Shown here one piece after another: positions 21,300 to 33,891 of a stretch of 64,000 nt of DNA. Each line of letters starts with the position of its first letter. Position 1 is the first letter of the stretch. Both the position numbers and the translations under genes were made by a program. Under the pieces are notes generated by a model that did no database searches, was not told where the DNA came from, and worked only from the letters and a program-made list of their open reading frames with translations. Source of the stretch: Apostichopus japonicus (lineage: Eukaryota; Echinodermata; Holothuroidea; Aspidochirotida; Stichopodidae). The stretch covers positions 20,305,001-20,369,000 of the forward strand of contig NC_092568.1 in assembly GCF_037975245.1 (NCBI RefSeq), written 5' to 3'.

Positions 21300-21600
21300 A
21301 GGCCTATTGCTAGTCTACCGTAGGGGCATATCATATATGCACCTAGCCTAGCTACAGGCCTACCGTGTAGTAGATTTTATACACCTAGCCTATATCTATA
21401 AGCATACTATGATAGTATATCTAGCCTAGCTATTGGTCTACTGAGTAGTAGATCATATGCACCTAGCCTACATCTATATGCCTACAGCATAGTATGGCAG
21501 TATACCTAGAATAGCTATAGGTCTACTCCATAATATGATAGTACAATACAGGCACCTAGCCGACAAATACTGTAGTTAGACCTACAGCCAAGGGGGAGCG
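21300..21600. repeat. Degenerate CCTAGCCTA-type repeat tract
   Basis: Recurring blocks such as cacctagcct, tatagcctac and gtctactg with atagtat spacers indicate a decayed minisatellite. It is non-coding. Confidence 0.5.
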
Positions 21601-22826
21601 GAAGAGGGTTTGGAGGGGCACAAGCATCTAGGGGCAGTGGGACATGTGACTTTGATTAAGTGGGTAATTAAATATTACATCAAAACTTTCGAACAAAATG
21701 AAATGTCTGTGCATTACATACCATAAAAGCCAGTATTTGAATTTTAATAACAATCATCCTTATTTTATCATAATTTTGAACAACTGAGCAGTTTCTATTA
21801 TCATTTTTAATTTTCAACAAAAGAACCACTTTATAAATAACAAAAACTTTCACTTTAAAACAAAAATGGTAAAGGAAGAAACAGGATACTTTCTTACCAA
21901 AGAGAGGCATGTGTACATTTTTAAAATAGACATTTTTGAGGGTTTTTTACAGAACTAGGAGGGCATATGATCCCTGTTATAATCTAAATTAATCTAAAAT
22001 ATAGTGAAGAATAAAGAGCTGTTAAGTAACTTTGTCACTGTTTCATATTCCTACTTTTCTATAGTTTTTTATATATTTTTATTTGCTTCTTTCCAGCTTC
22101 TTCCGATTTAGATCATTCATGAAATTGCTCTTAAACTTGCACAAGTATTTGCTTCAGTTACAATCTCAATTCAGAGGTGTAGTCGGGTACTACTTAGAAC
22201 TGATTGGAAACAGATTGTTATTAGGGGTTCAAGGGACGCCGAAGGTGGAAGAGGTCTGAGAGATACAGAATAGCTGCAACATCTGCAGACGTTTTCTGTT
22301 AATATATCAATCAATTGTATTTCACAACTGATCATGTGATGGCAGCCAATAGGAACTTAACAGATATAAATATGCAAGTGCTGGAAATGTTATCTAGAAT
22401 TAACTTTCCTGTCACTGTCTTCCAAAGCCAGCGAGAATGTATCCAATCAATGTTCCCTCACACAAGTGAGAGCCTTCTTTCTTTCTTTTTTTCAGCTCCA
22501 AACTCTTGTAGAGTATTAAGTCAAATCCCAACTTTAAATGCCAAATTTTGGGAGGCGACCTGTCGATCTGACCTACATTATGATTGTCTTGTTCTTTGAA
22601 AAAAGCTGTAAATTCATCAGATGATCTTTAATTTTGTGAAAATGCACCTGACGGAACAAGCTGCTTTAATGATTCCAGCTGTGCTCCCGCTGTATTGCGG
22701 GAGGTTGCATGATACAGGCATGTATATGATCTTTGTACATGTGTGGTACAGCAGCCAGAGTGCTACTGTTATGAAGTGACAGGTACTTGGGAGGAAGGCA
22801 AGTATTTTTTTAATAACTTTGTACAT
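21601..22826. other. Non-coding stretch
   Basis: Several short ORFs on both strands lack splice sites or recognisable motifs. No exon is supported. Confidence 0.4.
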
Positions 22827-22834
22827 GATACCAT

Positions 22835-23181
22835 CAGTGGCGGAGCGTCCATACAGTGAGGGGGAGCGGATGCCCACCCTGACAGACTCAAATGGACTGC
22901 TGGTGCCCTTTGCAGCTTTTTGCCACTTTTTACTTATTCGCGATTATTTACTTTTTTATTGCGCTCTCATCTACCTATTGACATTTGTCACGTTTTGTTG
23001 GCGATGACACCTATTTATTCTTTGTTTATCTGCAAATTAGCAAGGCAAGGAGAGGGTCATTTCTGGCGTCTAGGAAGTATCTTTACTCAAACAAATTCTG
23101 TACGCTCCGCTTAGATAGTGTCGAAAGCGCCCCGACAGACCATTCTCGCCCCCTTGACCAATACCCCTAGCTCCGCCACTG
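22835..23181. mobile_element. hAT-like MITE with perfect 8-bp TSD
   Basis: Left terminus CAGTGGCGGAGC and right terminus GCTCCGCCACTG are exact inverted copies. Both flanks read gataccat (22827-22834 and 23182-23189). The element is 347 bp and has no transposase. This is the best-preserved of the five hAT-type elements in the window. Confidence 0.88.
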
Positions 23182-23431
23182 GATACCATGTGCTGTGTAA
23201 CTAGCCTGACATTGTTGCTCTCATGTTTTGTGTTTGCTACGAGCGATCTGCTCGACTTCACATCCAAAGTCATCTCGTCGATACGAAAGATGTGACACTT
23301 CATAAATTTGGAGAGAAAGAACAAGTTTGTAGAGCGATTGTAAAGGCATATGTATTCTAATCTAACCAAGGATTTTGTTGTCATAGCTCCTTCAGGGGGT
23401 TATTTCCAATAAGGTCAAGGGTCAGGCTTAC

Positions 23432-23572
23432 CTCCATTACCGATCGATTTTGGCGGTCTCCTCATGATACTGGGTTGACGAGGAAGCTGAGGATGAAGAG
23501 ACGCTTGGTATCTCAATATCAACTCGTCTTCACTGTCCGATGAGCTCTCATCGTCGTAGCCAAAACTCTGAT
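23432..23572 (-). CDS. Synaptotagmin-14/16-like gene: SSSDSEDE juxtamembrane exon
   Basis: The acceptor is cattcctaaag before 23572 and the donor is GGAG then GTAAGC at 23431. The 141-nt exon is phase 1-1 and encodes DQSFGYDDESSSDSEDELIL followed by RYQASLHPQLPRQPSIMRRP. Vertebrate synaptotagmin-14 has the equivalent order just after its membrane anchor (an acidic SSSESEDE-type motif, a KYH/RYQ segment, then LP). The match is by recollection, not by search. The exon joins in frame with the transmembrane exon at 24619-24783. Confidence 0.75.
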
Positions 23573-24185
23573 CTTTAGGAATGATAGGTCAAGATTTTAT
23601 TGGTTCATAAAAATAAGAAGAAAACCCCAAATGCATTTCATTTACAGATAATCAAAATTAATGAGTACCATATAATTGTATACATAGTATTGGTGCTTAC
23701 AATGCTGATTTGAGATGTATATTAATCACTTACAACAGCAATGACAACACTCAACAATAACAACAACAACACAATCACAATGGATATAATTTGTTACAAA
23801 ACTAACCATCAGTATTTCATGGATTTTCATTCATAGTAAATCTTGACACAAGGCCAGTGTCTAACAGTCACAAACTTCCACAGAATAGGAAATATGTAAC
23901 AACTATCAGCATTGGCAGAAAATAAAATACAACATTCTAAGAAAATGGAACGAGTAATAGTCACAGTCATGTAAAAGCTTTCACTAAATCAAAATATTAC
24001 AAGTTTTGAAGAAATGATATATTTACTGTGATTATTATTATTATTTTTTTGGTGGTAAATATTTTAATACATAACCTCCTGTTGAATGTGCCTTTGCATT
24101 GAGAAAAGTAGCTTTTAGCTATTGGCTACAGTATTAACAACTATAACATGAGAAATTGCTATGAAAAGACATTGTATGTATGTAT
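23573..24185. other. Intron of the synaptotagmin-14/16-like gene
   Basis: An AT-rich stretch between two confidently joined exons, with a short (AAC)n run near 23750-23770. The SINE at 24190-24433 lies in the same intron. Confidence 0.6.
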
Positions 24186-24189
24186 ATGT

Positions 24190-24433
24190 GATCTTCCCGC
24201 AAGCAGGAACTCGCGAAAGAAGCCATGGAGGCTTTTAGACTCGCAAGCTGACCGAAGCCAATCTCTCGGCACACATCCATTTAACGTCCATGTCGGGAAG
24301 TTGTTATTGAACAACACCCTTGCCAGACAACACACATTGCCGTCGGCTGGGAATCGAACCGGGGATCTAATGACTGGGAGACGCCGGCGTTAACCACTAG
24401 GCTATACACTCCGCCTAGGCTATACACTCCGCC
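24190..24433 (-). mobile_element. tRNA-derived SINE
   Basis: On the minus strand: A box TAGCCTAGTGG (24394-24404), B box GGTTCGATTCC (24350-24360), an unrelated body of about 150 bp and a catatacatacata simple-repeat tail near 24170-24190. The first 18-20 bp of the head are duplicated (aggctatacactccgcc twice). It lies in an intron in the sense orientation of the host gene. No clear target duplication was found. Confidence 0.75.
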
Positions 24434-24618
24434 TATTGAATACCCTAAACCACTCAGTTTTCCTAATGTTATGTCCTGAAGACCTGTTCATTTTTTTTTC
24501 TTCGGAAAATACACACAGAATAGTTTTAGATAGCCATTATAAGGCATTGGTACACCACGTAAACCCAGAAGGGCAACAGTTTCTTCTCTTGAAAGGTCGA
24601 TCTTTGTGTTGGTCTTAC

Positions 24619-24783
24619 CTAGCTTAGCCTTCTCCTTGTTCGCTACTGGTTTGTCACTCTCCAGACACGGAAAGCCACCGCAGTTTGCAAAACACATGGC
24701 TTTGTTGAGGTAGAGGAAGAATAGAACCAGGAGCAACAACAGGAAGAAGATGACGCCCATAAAAACAATGGCTTGGGCAGGAA
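24619..24783 (-). CDS. Synaptotagmin-14/16-like gene: transmembrane exon
   Basis: The acceptor is ccatcattctgcacag before 24783 and the donor is CTAG then GTAAGA at 24618. The 165-nt exon is phase 1-1. It encodes a strongly hydrophobic helix (IVFMGVIFFLLLLLVLFFLY) followed by LNKAMCFANCGGFPCLESDK. The block N-K-x-x-C-F-x-N-x-G-G-F-P right after the helix is the characteristic membrane-proximal sequence of synaptotagmin-14 in vertebrates. These proteins are Ca2+-independent, C2-domain membrane-trafficking proteins. The C2A and C2B exons are not in this window, so the call rests on the anchor region only. Confidence 0.8.
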
Positions 24784-25301
24784 CTGTGCAGAATGATGGA
24801 AGTAAAGAATTAGCCACTTCAAAAACAATACAGCTATAATCAGAGACACTTTGGATGACCAGAATAATAATAATAATGTAACATTACACTTTATGTGGCA
24901 CTATAATGACACTGAACAAAACTTAAACAGTGCCCTCATGAACTTGGGAGAAGAATTTGATGGAATATATTACAAAGTGTATGTTGTTCAAGTATGTGAT
25001 AAATACTATATAATAATAAATAACATGCCACACTGACGGTTTTTTTCTTCTTCTTCTTAAATTTGATCAATGTATTTAAAAGGGTTTTCCTCTAATAACA
25101 AAATATATCTACACAGTATAAAGCACAATGCATGCTTATACTATCATAGTACCTCTCATTTTACCATAAGTCAAAAACACTTGTTCCTTTAGAAGATTTT
25201 TTCCTCTTTCTGTTTTGTTGCTCTTGTTATTTTGACAAAATTTTATCCTCAGAATGTTAAAAGACCTTGAATCACAAAGATTCATTTAAAGTTGATCTTA
25301 C

Positions 25302-25317
25302 CCTGTGACATCATCTC
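25302..25317 (-). CDS. Candidate start exon of the synaptotagmin-14/16-like gene (MMSQ)
   Basis: Just before a good donor (ACAGG then GTAAGATC) is a short frame, GAG ATG ATG TCA CAG G, ending in phase 1, exactly what the transmembrane exon needs. Either it is the end of a first exon that starts translation at one of the two ATGs, giving a short extracellular MMSQ before VPAQAIVF, or it is a 16-nt microexon after the acceptor aataacag. The first reading is closer to normal synaptotagmin topology. Confidence 0.4.
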
Positions 25318-25339
25318 CTGTTATTAATTATTGTGCATC

Positions 25340-26045
25340 CAGGTAACTAAATTTCCATTTTTTCCTTTTTAGCTCAGAAAAATATTAGCCATAAAATTAT
25401 TCATTTGGGGAACTCAAACGCAATTACATATATTTATTTTGCAAGCACGCTCTGATGTGATAACCAAAATTGGAAAGATTTTGCTATTAAACCAGTTTAT
25501 CAATTTTTGCTCATAATTTAATCAAAATTGTGGAGGTTGTGCCTTTTGGAGGTTACCTTAAATAATCAAAAATTCAAAACATAACGCAATCACTTCCCGT
25601 TTTCTGGCTCACTTTTTTTGTGCCTCTTAAGCAATGATACAATATTCAGTTATGTACAGACAGTGTATTGTGATGAAACAGTGTAGTAAATGTGTGGAGT
25701 AAACATGTGTGGCAGTGAGCACAGTGTCTTCTGAACTACAACTACAGATTCAGCCTCCTTTTTTTTAGAGTTGTTTACTGTTATCAGGTCCAGCTGGAAG
25801 TTTAAGGATTGGGAAATGAACATTAATCTTGTTTTCTTTTGTACCTTTACAATTGTTTTCAAATAAACCATAGCTGAATCATGAATTTCTTTGTATGTTG
25901 AGTTATCTTCAGTAGGTCCTTATATAAATTAATGCTAGTATTTTGTCTCAATGCAAAAGTTTCAAAACCTGTCTTCTAAAGCTAAAACTAATGTCATCAT
26001 TAACAAAAATGATGAATATATTCTCTTCAAATAAAACGTAGCAGA
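25340..26045. other. Non-coding stretch, possible promoter side of the TM isoform
   Basis: No exon is supported and no core promoter element is clear. If translation starts at about 25314, the promoter would lie here. Confidence 0.3.
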
Positions 26046-26049
26046 TTCC

Positions 26050-26600
26050 TTCAACACCTTTCCAACCCACCCACTCATCCCTTCCACATCCCATCCCATC
26101 TGACCCACCCACCCTCTCATTCCTTCCTCACCCAATCCAACACCACCCAACCCAACCCACTCATTCCTTTCACACGCCACGCCACCCAATCATTCTTTTC
26201 ACATCCCACTCCGACCCACCCATTCATTCCACTTCCATCCCACCCCACTACAACCCACCCACTCATTCCTTGCACATCCCACCCACCCCCCCCTCATTCC
26301 TTCCACACCACATCCCATGCCACCCCAACCCACTCATTCCCTCCACATCTCATCCCATGCCATCTGGACCCACCCACCCACTGATTCCTTCCATACCCCA
26401 CCCGACCCACCCACTCATTCCTTCCTCACCCCATACTGAAAGTGACCCACCCACTCACTCACTCTTTCCAAATCCCATCCAACACTCATTTCTTCCTCAT
26501 CCCATGCCATCCCAACCCACCCACTCATTCCTTCCACACCCCATCTTGACCCACACACTCATTCCTTCCACATCCCACCCCAACGAACCAACTCATTTCT
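26050..26600. repeat. C-rich minisatellite (cccacccactcattccttcc units)
   Basis: Variable units of about 22-45 bp built from acccactcattcctt, ccacatcccatcccat and similar blocks. One strand is almost pure pyrimidine. The 135-residue plus-strand frame (HPTHPLIPS...) and its minus-strand mirror are products of the repeat and are not called as genes. Confidence 0.9.
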
Positions 26601-26604
26601 GCAT

Positions 26605-28730
26605 GTCCACTTTCAGATCTCATTATTTATCATCATCAGTCAACTCCAGGAAGCCATATGACAGCTTATATCGATAAAGTAGTACTACTTATATCGATTA
26701 AAAAAAAATCCTACTGTACACAATTGCAGCACTCTTGTTCATTCCCCTTAATTAGTTGTTCAAGTCAAGGACCCTCATTTCATTATCAGTGAAGGACTTG
26801 AAGGACGAAACAAAAATAAGGGTTGTAGCATAATCAAGGACCATCTGATGTTTTTTGACATTTACACATTAGGGGTATTAAAAGTTTGGCTCTGATATCA
26901 TGAAAAACACTAAAATAATGCGATCAATTTAACACTTTTTTCAGCAAATTCCAATTGATTCAGTTTTGGTTTCTAATTAGATACTGAGTCTTATTCCAAT
27001 CTCTCTTGTAGATACTGTACTACTAATGCAGACACAAACCACCCAACCATCATTGCTTATATGACAGAGATAATCTTTGAGAAGAACAACTCTTGCAGAC
27101 TCAGATAATTTGCTAGTAGTCATGACAGGTGTTGCCAGTGATCCAACAATTAGAAGAAAAACATCACTCAAAAGGATTTTTATCCTGAAAGTTTACACGT
27201 ACTAAATCGTCTTACGACGATCCAGCCATGGACGCCGACTCACTTTGGGGTCGTGATTTGTTCAGAGTTTGGAAAAGCATGGCCGTTGACTATAAGAATT
27301 GCTGTGTATGGTTTTATTGAAGGAATAATTTCAGGGTGGCAGCTACTCAGTACTAACATCCCATAATAACTTAGGTTATTATTTAAAATTATTTGATCAT
27401 GGGCAAGTTTTCTTTTAATAATTTACCATAACACAAAAAAGGGGGAATTTTGGGGGGAATTTTTTTCAAATTTGCCATTTACATAATTTTTACATAAAAA
27501 TTCTCTGAGCTACGAAATGTTGATGAAAAGGTTTAGGAAGCTGTCTAATAAACATTCATTATTCTTTATAGTTTATACCAGTTTTTGCTTTGTTTTGTTA
27601 AACACTGTTAATTGGGCCTTTTCAAATTACTGGCCAAACTCAAACAGCTGTTTTAACCAGGGCAAAATGTTACAATGACCAAGCACAGGACATTTTTTTG
27701 TTCCTACAATCTATGATAGTTTGCAGAAATTTAGTGTCCTTATTGCATAGATCAGAACTTGTACATAGCATTTGTACTGTACTTTGTACATAGTACTTGT
27801 GCATGTACATAGTACATAGAACTTGTACATCAGTACATAGTATCAGAACATACATCAGATCTAATCGATCCTATATCGTACTTACTTTCATCAATAATTG
27901 GATAATTGTTGATATTGCTAATTAATAAACCACACATACACATAAAATATAATTGGCATGCAATGAAAGAGAGTGTAATTAATACACAAATTAATTTGCA
28001 TACACAGTGACTTTGTAACCAGGGTGCTCGAGTATATGGTATTAGAGTGTTTCATACCACATGTTGATTGGACGAAAAGATAAACAACGTGATGCTCTGA
28101 GTTTGTTCACCATAAAATGCATACACCGTATGGGATTATCATACCGGCGGCATATTATAAATGAGAAAGGGGAAAAAATTAGATTCAATTTATTTTACTG
28201 AGGGAATGGACAGCTGTCAATTAATACAATAATTCAAGTCACCGAATATGGGTACATATGATTACTGATGAAACTAAATACAAATGCCCCCAAAATTATA
28301 ATAACAGAGAATATGAAAATTGCTCCCATTTTGAGTGATCACCAAATCTAATGTATTTATGAATGCAACGTACCAGTTAAAAAGTGTAATGAACTATTAT
28401 CAGTGTGTGTTGATGGATTGAAGTTGCATTTGATGAATATGGTACATCTGTGACCCCACCACCTTGATAGCACTTCAAGTATTTACATCAATATTAGCTG
28501 CTAAGAGCAGCAGCACACTACCCATCGTGACTATAACTTTCGTAACTTAAAAGGGATATTCTGGTGACAGACAATATGACACCTATTACTGTGGAAGAGA
28601 AAATAATATTCCACACTGTTGTCAAAACCACCATCTCAATATATTCTTCCTATCACTCAAGATATGTCAGGTTCAATGTTTGCTATTCGGACTGATTGAA
28701 CCCTCCATACTCCCAAAACAGTGGACCACA
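26605..28730. other. Non-coding stretch
   Basis: No exon was accepted. A run of gtacatagtac-type short repeats occurs at 27770-27850. Confidence 0.4.
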
Positions 28731-28734
28731 GCAG

Positions 28735-28914
28735 ATGGTCTGTGATGTCATCACAGTAGCTGGTCTGTGATGTCATCACAGTAGGTGGTCTGTGATGTCA
28801 TCACAGTATGTGATCTGTGATGTCATCACAGTAGGTGGTCTCTGATGTCATCACAGTAGGTGATCTGTGATGTCATCACAGTATGTGGTCTGTGATGTCA
28901 CCACAGGTAGATGT
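28735..28914. repeat. 25-bp tandem repeat centred on a palindrome
   Basis: Seven copies of a 25-bp unit whose core TGTGATGTCATCACA is a perfect inverted repeat around one central base and contains the CRE/AP-1-like TGATGTCA. The variable part is only the gtaggtgg/gtatgtga linker. Confidence 0.92.
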
Positions 28915-29514
28915 GTGTCCTTTGTAAGCTTTACTTCCCTTTATAATCCTTTTGATGATTTATCCTTGAAATGTGGTAGTTTGAAAATTGTTTGAAATTT
29001 GATAATACTGCAAAACAAATTTTGGTGTAGGTATATTAGTTTCCTCTTTGAATAAATTTGTTTACTAAAACAAAGAGAATCAAAAGTGCTTTCAGCTGAT
29101 TTGCCGGGTGATATCACTCACTCGGCAGTTGCCAGATGCCTTCACAGAATACTACCAAATTGGAGGTAAACTTGCATCTTTGCCATACAAAATGCTATGA
29201 AGATGTGGTTTTAACCTGAAAGATGCAGACAATTTCCAGCATTTTTAATTTATTTCATCAATGAACTTTAACAAGAAGAAGATCCCTTTAATAAGATGAT
29301 TGTGCTCATCTATAGCTTGTTACCAGCACATGACTTTATGACCTTTTCCTGAAGTGGACACTGACACCGACTCCTCGATTTCTAACCAAGAATATTTTTA
29401 ACTTCGATTTCAAACACATTGCATTTAAAAATCATATCTAGCAAAATTTCATCTTTCACAGCTCTTATATAAAAAAAAATCATCCTTTTCATCTAATTTA
29501 AACTAAAGTGTGTT

Positions 29515-29707
29515 TTAAAGTTTGACATTAACTGACTCAAATAATAAAATTGATATCAAAGAGCAATAATTACTGTACTTATTACTACATATATTAACGT
29601 TGATTTCAATCTGATTCCCATTAATTCCTAACAATTCTTGAAAGGTCTCCTCTGGTGACCTCCTTACGTTCTCTCCTACCAAAAGCGCGCCAACAACCCG
29701 CAACACA
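29515..29707 (-). CDS. Candidate exon of an unrecognised gene (VLRVVGALLVGEN...)
   Basis: After acceptor gacactgctgcag the frame reads VLRVVGALLVGEN, then VRRSPEETFQELLGINGNQ before decaying to AT-rich codons and a stop at 29515. A donor (GAGAAC then GTAAGG) at 29667 offers a shorter 40-nt exon, 29668-29707. Either way, the 1-nt start matches the 2-nt end of the exon at 33892-34046. No family was recognised. Confidence 0.35.
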
Positions 29708-29709
29708 CT

Positions 29710-31750
29710 GCAGCAGTGTCAAAATATTTTTCTATTTGCAGTTTGTGCTGGTGAAAATTTGCATGCAAATTCCTAGCTACTGTATTTTATTTTATCGTCT
29801 CATTATTGATTCTGTAGTTTAACTTGTCACAGTGTGTTTATACTGTACCTGCTGTACTAGTAAAGCTGTAGTAAACATGTTAACAAAATTAGAGCCACAA
29901 GTTATCAGAATTGGGGAGTTAAAAATAGCTGTCAACACCAATATACACTGTCAACAATTAAAGCAACAAATAAGAGTTCTTCTGCCTATTTAACATAGCA
30001 TGTTTATCTAATTTATTGTTGGGATGATTCACATTAGGATGTTGAACAAAAGTTTCCGAGACCCCCCCACCTCACCTCTCCCAGAGATGCTCACCCCCTT
30101 CAGTGTGACAAACCAGTTAGCCCCTCTCATAGAGAATGAAATCCCAGGGGAAATCCTGTACGTGGGATATATGGTACAGTAGTTGCTACTACCTTCCAAT
30201 ATATTTTTGTTTATGCTGATTCACCATTGAATATATTTTTCATTTTAATTTTATTCTTTTGCATTATTTTCCTCTTAGGATCAACGATTTTAATATCTTT
30301 TTTTAAACAAAACCAAATCGCCGTTGCCATCTGCATTCACAAAATATCAGCAAATTTAACGATTCATACAGTATCTTTGCCATATGAAATGTTATGGGGA
30401 CGCCGTTAAATTGACCTACCAGGTAGTTAAAGATCATGCAGTTACGGTCCAAGCAATTTTGTGAAAAGTAAATTATCTATTCTAACAATGGAGTAACTCT
30501 TAATGTCTGCTATAAGACTGTTTTGACTGAACAGCGACAGAAAATTTTGTTTAAAAAAGTAACAATTTAAGGCAGAGTATTTATTTGATTTTCTAGCACA
30601 TTTTCTAGCAGCAATATAGATCATGACCTTTAACCTTATTTGAATGCAGCAGGTCTACTTGACTTCATGCCAGCAATTGCATCATTAATCTAATTGTAGA
30701 AGCATAATCCACAAGTCACATCCGCCTCACATATCACAGAGAGTAGCGTTATTCATTCCGCAAACAATCTCAGCGCTATTACAGAGTAACTTCCAGTAGA
30801 CAACAACTGTAAGTTTCTCCCTTGATTTCCTGCTCACCTAAGAATAAATCCAATAAATAACACAAATAACAAAAACACATGGCAAGGAAAAATTGTCCAA
30901 ACATTTTACCTTTCTGCTGAGTTTTAGACCCCCCATTTTCAAGAGTAAGTAAATTATGCTTCCAAGCTTGGGATTGTCATGTTTCGAATTGCCAATTTTT
31001 TTTATTTTTAGTTTTTTTAGTTTTTTATTTCCCGAAAAAAAGGAAGAAGAATATTTTTAAACAATGACAAAAACATTCTTAAAGAACAACCAGAAGAAAC
31101 GGTGCAGAAAAGAAAGAAACAAAAGCATTGTGCAAAAAATGATGAAATTGAGCAGAATGATGATACTGTAATTACAATCGGGCGGATCAGTGCGTGACCA
31201 AAACAGGAAACTAACTCAGACAAGAACGATCACAGTTTAATAGATCTCCAAGCCATACATGTAAGGTTAACAGATAACTGACAAATAATATAAACAAAAT
31301 AACAACCAAACTATACCAAGATCCCCCCCTCCCTCCCCAATTAACAACAGCTCCCACAGAGAGCACTCAGGTAAATTAAGTGCCAATGAAGGGTTGACAT
31401 GGAAGCAAGGCAGAAAGTGCAGTTACTTACTCGAATTTGCTGTGCGTGTGGATTTGTTTCGCCATTGACGTATTAACAAACGTGTAGCAAAGAAAGTTGG
31501 GGAAAACAGGGAGGAAAGAGAAAATAAAGGCAAAAAAGACAAAAAAAACAAGTAAGCAAACGTTTGCAGGAGAGAGAAGATGAGAAGTAAACCAGAATGC
31601 AAAAGTGCATTGTGGTTTCGATGATGAAACATGAGCAGTTTTCTTCATGAATCTGACGTAATGTATAGTGAGGGTGTACAACATACTTGATCTTAGTAAA
31701 ACAGTGAAAAGCAGTGTGATGTGACAAACAATAAATTCATAAAGTGACAC
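29710..31750. other. Non-coding stretch
   Basis: No exon was accepted. A minus-strand acceptor-like site (ttattcttag at about 30842-30851) opens into two short frames that both end within 40 codons. Confidence 0.35.
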
Positions 31751-31754
31751 AGGC

Positions 31755-32285
31755 TGTCCTGAAATGATCATTGACCTCAACAACAGGCTTCTTTTACTAA
31801 ATGTGATACATCAACATACTAAATATGACATCTGTCCTGTTGAAATCTGAAGTAAATGTTTGGCGTTTGACTTCAAATGACCTTTGACCTCCACCAAAGC
31901 AATAATAGGCTCCTTAAATTTGATATGGTATATCTACTCACCAATTATGAGATCTGTCCAAGGTTCCCTTCTTGCAATATCATGTTTACAAGGATTTCAC
32001 AATTTGACCTGTTGTCCCCAAATGACCATTGACCTCCATCAAAAACAATAGGCTTCTTGTACTAAATTTGGTATTTCTACACACTAAATATGAGGTCTGC
32101 CCATGCTTCCCTTCTTGAGATATCGTGTTTACAAGGTTTTCACAATATGACCACTGGTGACCCCAAATGACCTTTGACCTCCACCAAAACAATAGGCTTC
32201 TTGTACTTAATGTGGTACTTCTACACACCAAATATCAAATTGGTCCGACTATCTCTTCTTGAGATATCGTGTTTACAAGCTGGGC
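31755..32285. repeat. Tandem repeat, period about 143 bp, with TGACCTTTGACCT cores
   Basis: Near 31765, 31880, 32024 and 32167 the sequence repeats as tgacc(t/a)ttgacctcca followed by caataggcttctt; the last copies add gagatatcgtgtttacaag. The two best copies are 143 bp apart; the first is shorter and more diverged. The minus-strand ORFs here are made of the repeat. Confidence 0.8.
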
Positions 32286-32289
32286 ATCA

Positions 32290-33885
32290 CAAAAGCACTG
32301 ATGTACAGTATCCTTATTGATATGTTTTATTCTGTATGTAAGTAAGATGTTGGTGTTGGTTATCACACAAAGAAAGCAAAACCCAGTATAAATGCCAATC
32401 ACAATGTTACTCCCAGGTAGCTGATAGCATTCTCTGGAAGCAAATTTCACTCGCCTGTTGTGGGAAACATAAATAACCCGGCCCTAGTTAAAAAAGTCCT
32501 CAACAAACTTCTTTAGTATCTACTTAACAGATGCCTTTGTAAGTTAATTTGCATAATGACATGAGAACCTGCAGGCTTGATGCTCTCAAGAAGTAAAATA
32601 AGTAAAATGATGGATCCCTATTTGTCTTTAATGGAGGTTTCTAAAAATACTGAACACCTGTTCTTCTGTATCTACAGTAGCTCGTAATATTTACACAGGT
32701 CAAAACTTTGTTACTCCATTACTCAACACAGCTATTAAAGAAATAGTATGTGGTATCTAGTAGCCCTTTGTAAAATCCTAACACCAACTACCAGGACTTC
32801 ATCTCATTCATGAAAACAATTTAGTCATCACCTCCCCACTACCTACTGTATCTCTCTCAAAAAGTGCAGGAAAATATTTTTTTTTTAAAACAGAAATAAA
32901 GAGGCATCAAGGAGATGAAAAAAAAACTGCTTTATGGCAATTATGTCAAGTGCACACATTGTTACATTAGCAAACTTTTTAAGCTGTATGAGGTTCAACA
33001 ATGACCTGTGGAATGTCAGTGATAGGATGAGCTACTTCTAGTGATACTATAGATCTGTGGTTTTCATAAGCTGCAGGGAATATTTAAGCTTCAACATTGA
33101 TGTAGCTCTCAAAAGATTCTTTTTATCTGCCAAAGCTGTGAGAAGTAATTTTTATTGACAATTTTTGGGACACTTGCCAATTAGAGCCTGGTTTTGTTCA
33201 TTTTGGTATTCCTCAGGAGACATTAAAACAGGTAACATAAATGAGACAAGGAAAAGATGAAGAAAGAATGCTACCCAAAGACATCCATAGAAACAAATAA
33301 TAAACTAGCAATGTGTAGAAGGTAATAGAAACATCATATACAGTCATTATTAATCTGATAAATGCAGATATGTAACAAAGTCGACAAATTGAAAGTGTCT
33401 TACAATGATATTGAAGCAAACAAACAACACATGTCTCACAATATTAGCATATTTATTTTTTCATAAATCTTTGTATTTTTCCATGAATCAAAGTCACCTG
33501 ACTGCAAATTCAATTAACATTTTTTTTTTCTCCAACTGTAAGTAGTGAAGTGTTTATCTCTGTATTTAATGCTAAATTCAAGGTTCAATTTAGCTTTACT
33601 AAGAGTGGTTGGTACACAGTATTCTAACTAACCGAAAAATAGTTCTATTGTATGTGCCCAGACTCTATCGCCCATCACTACTACTCTCCGTCCCCCCTCC
33701 ATTTGGAAATTTTTGATGTTGATCAGGCAAAATATCCTAATTCCTGGTGAAGTTTTGATGGACTAGCAAAGGTATCCCACCAAACTTTTCCAGACATCTC
33801 TGTTTTGTTTAGAGGTCTGGTACAGGAATATCACCAAATTGTGACAGATGCAGCAACCCAAACTGCGCCGCATTAAACAACAAGT
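32290..33885. other. Non-coding stretch
   Basis: No exon or organised repeat is supported. Confidence 0.4.
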
Positions 33886-33891
33886 ACTTAC

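Noticed and set aside
26270-26677. 135-residue HPTHPLIPS-rich ORF
   Set aside because: Translation of the C-rich minisatellite.
28735-28914. CRISPR-like array of palindromic repeats
   Set aside because: The 10-bp linkers are near-identical, not unique spacers; no cas context.
30790-30851. Minus-strand exon after ttattcttag
   Set aside because: Plausible acceptor, but both open frames end within 40 codons, have no donor and fit no neighbouring phase.
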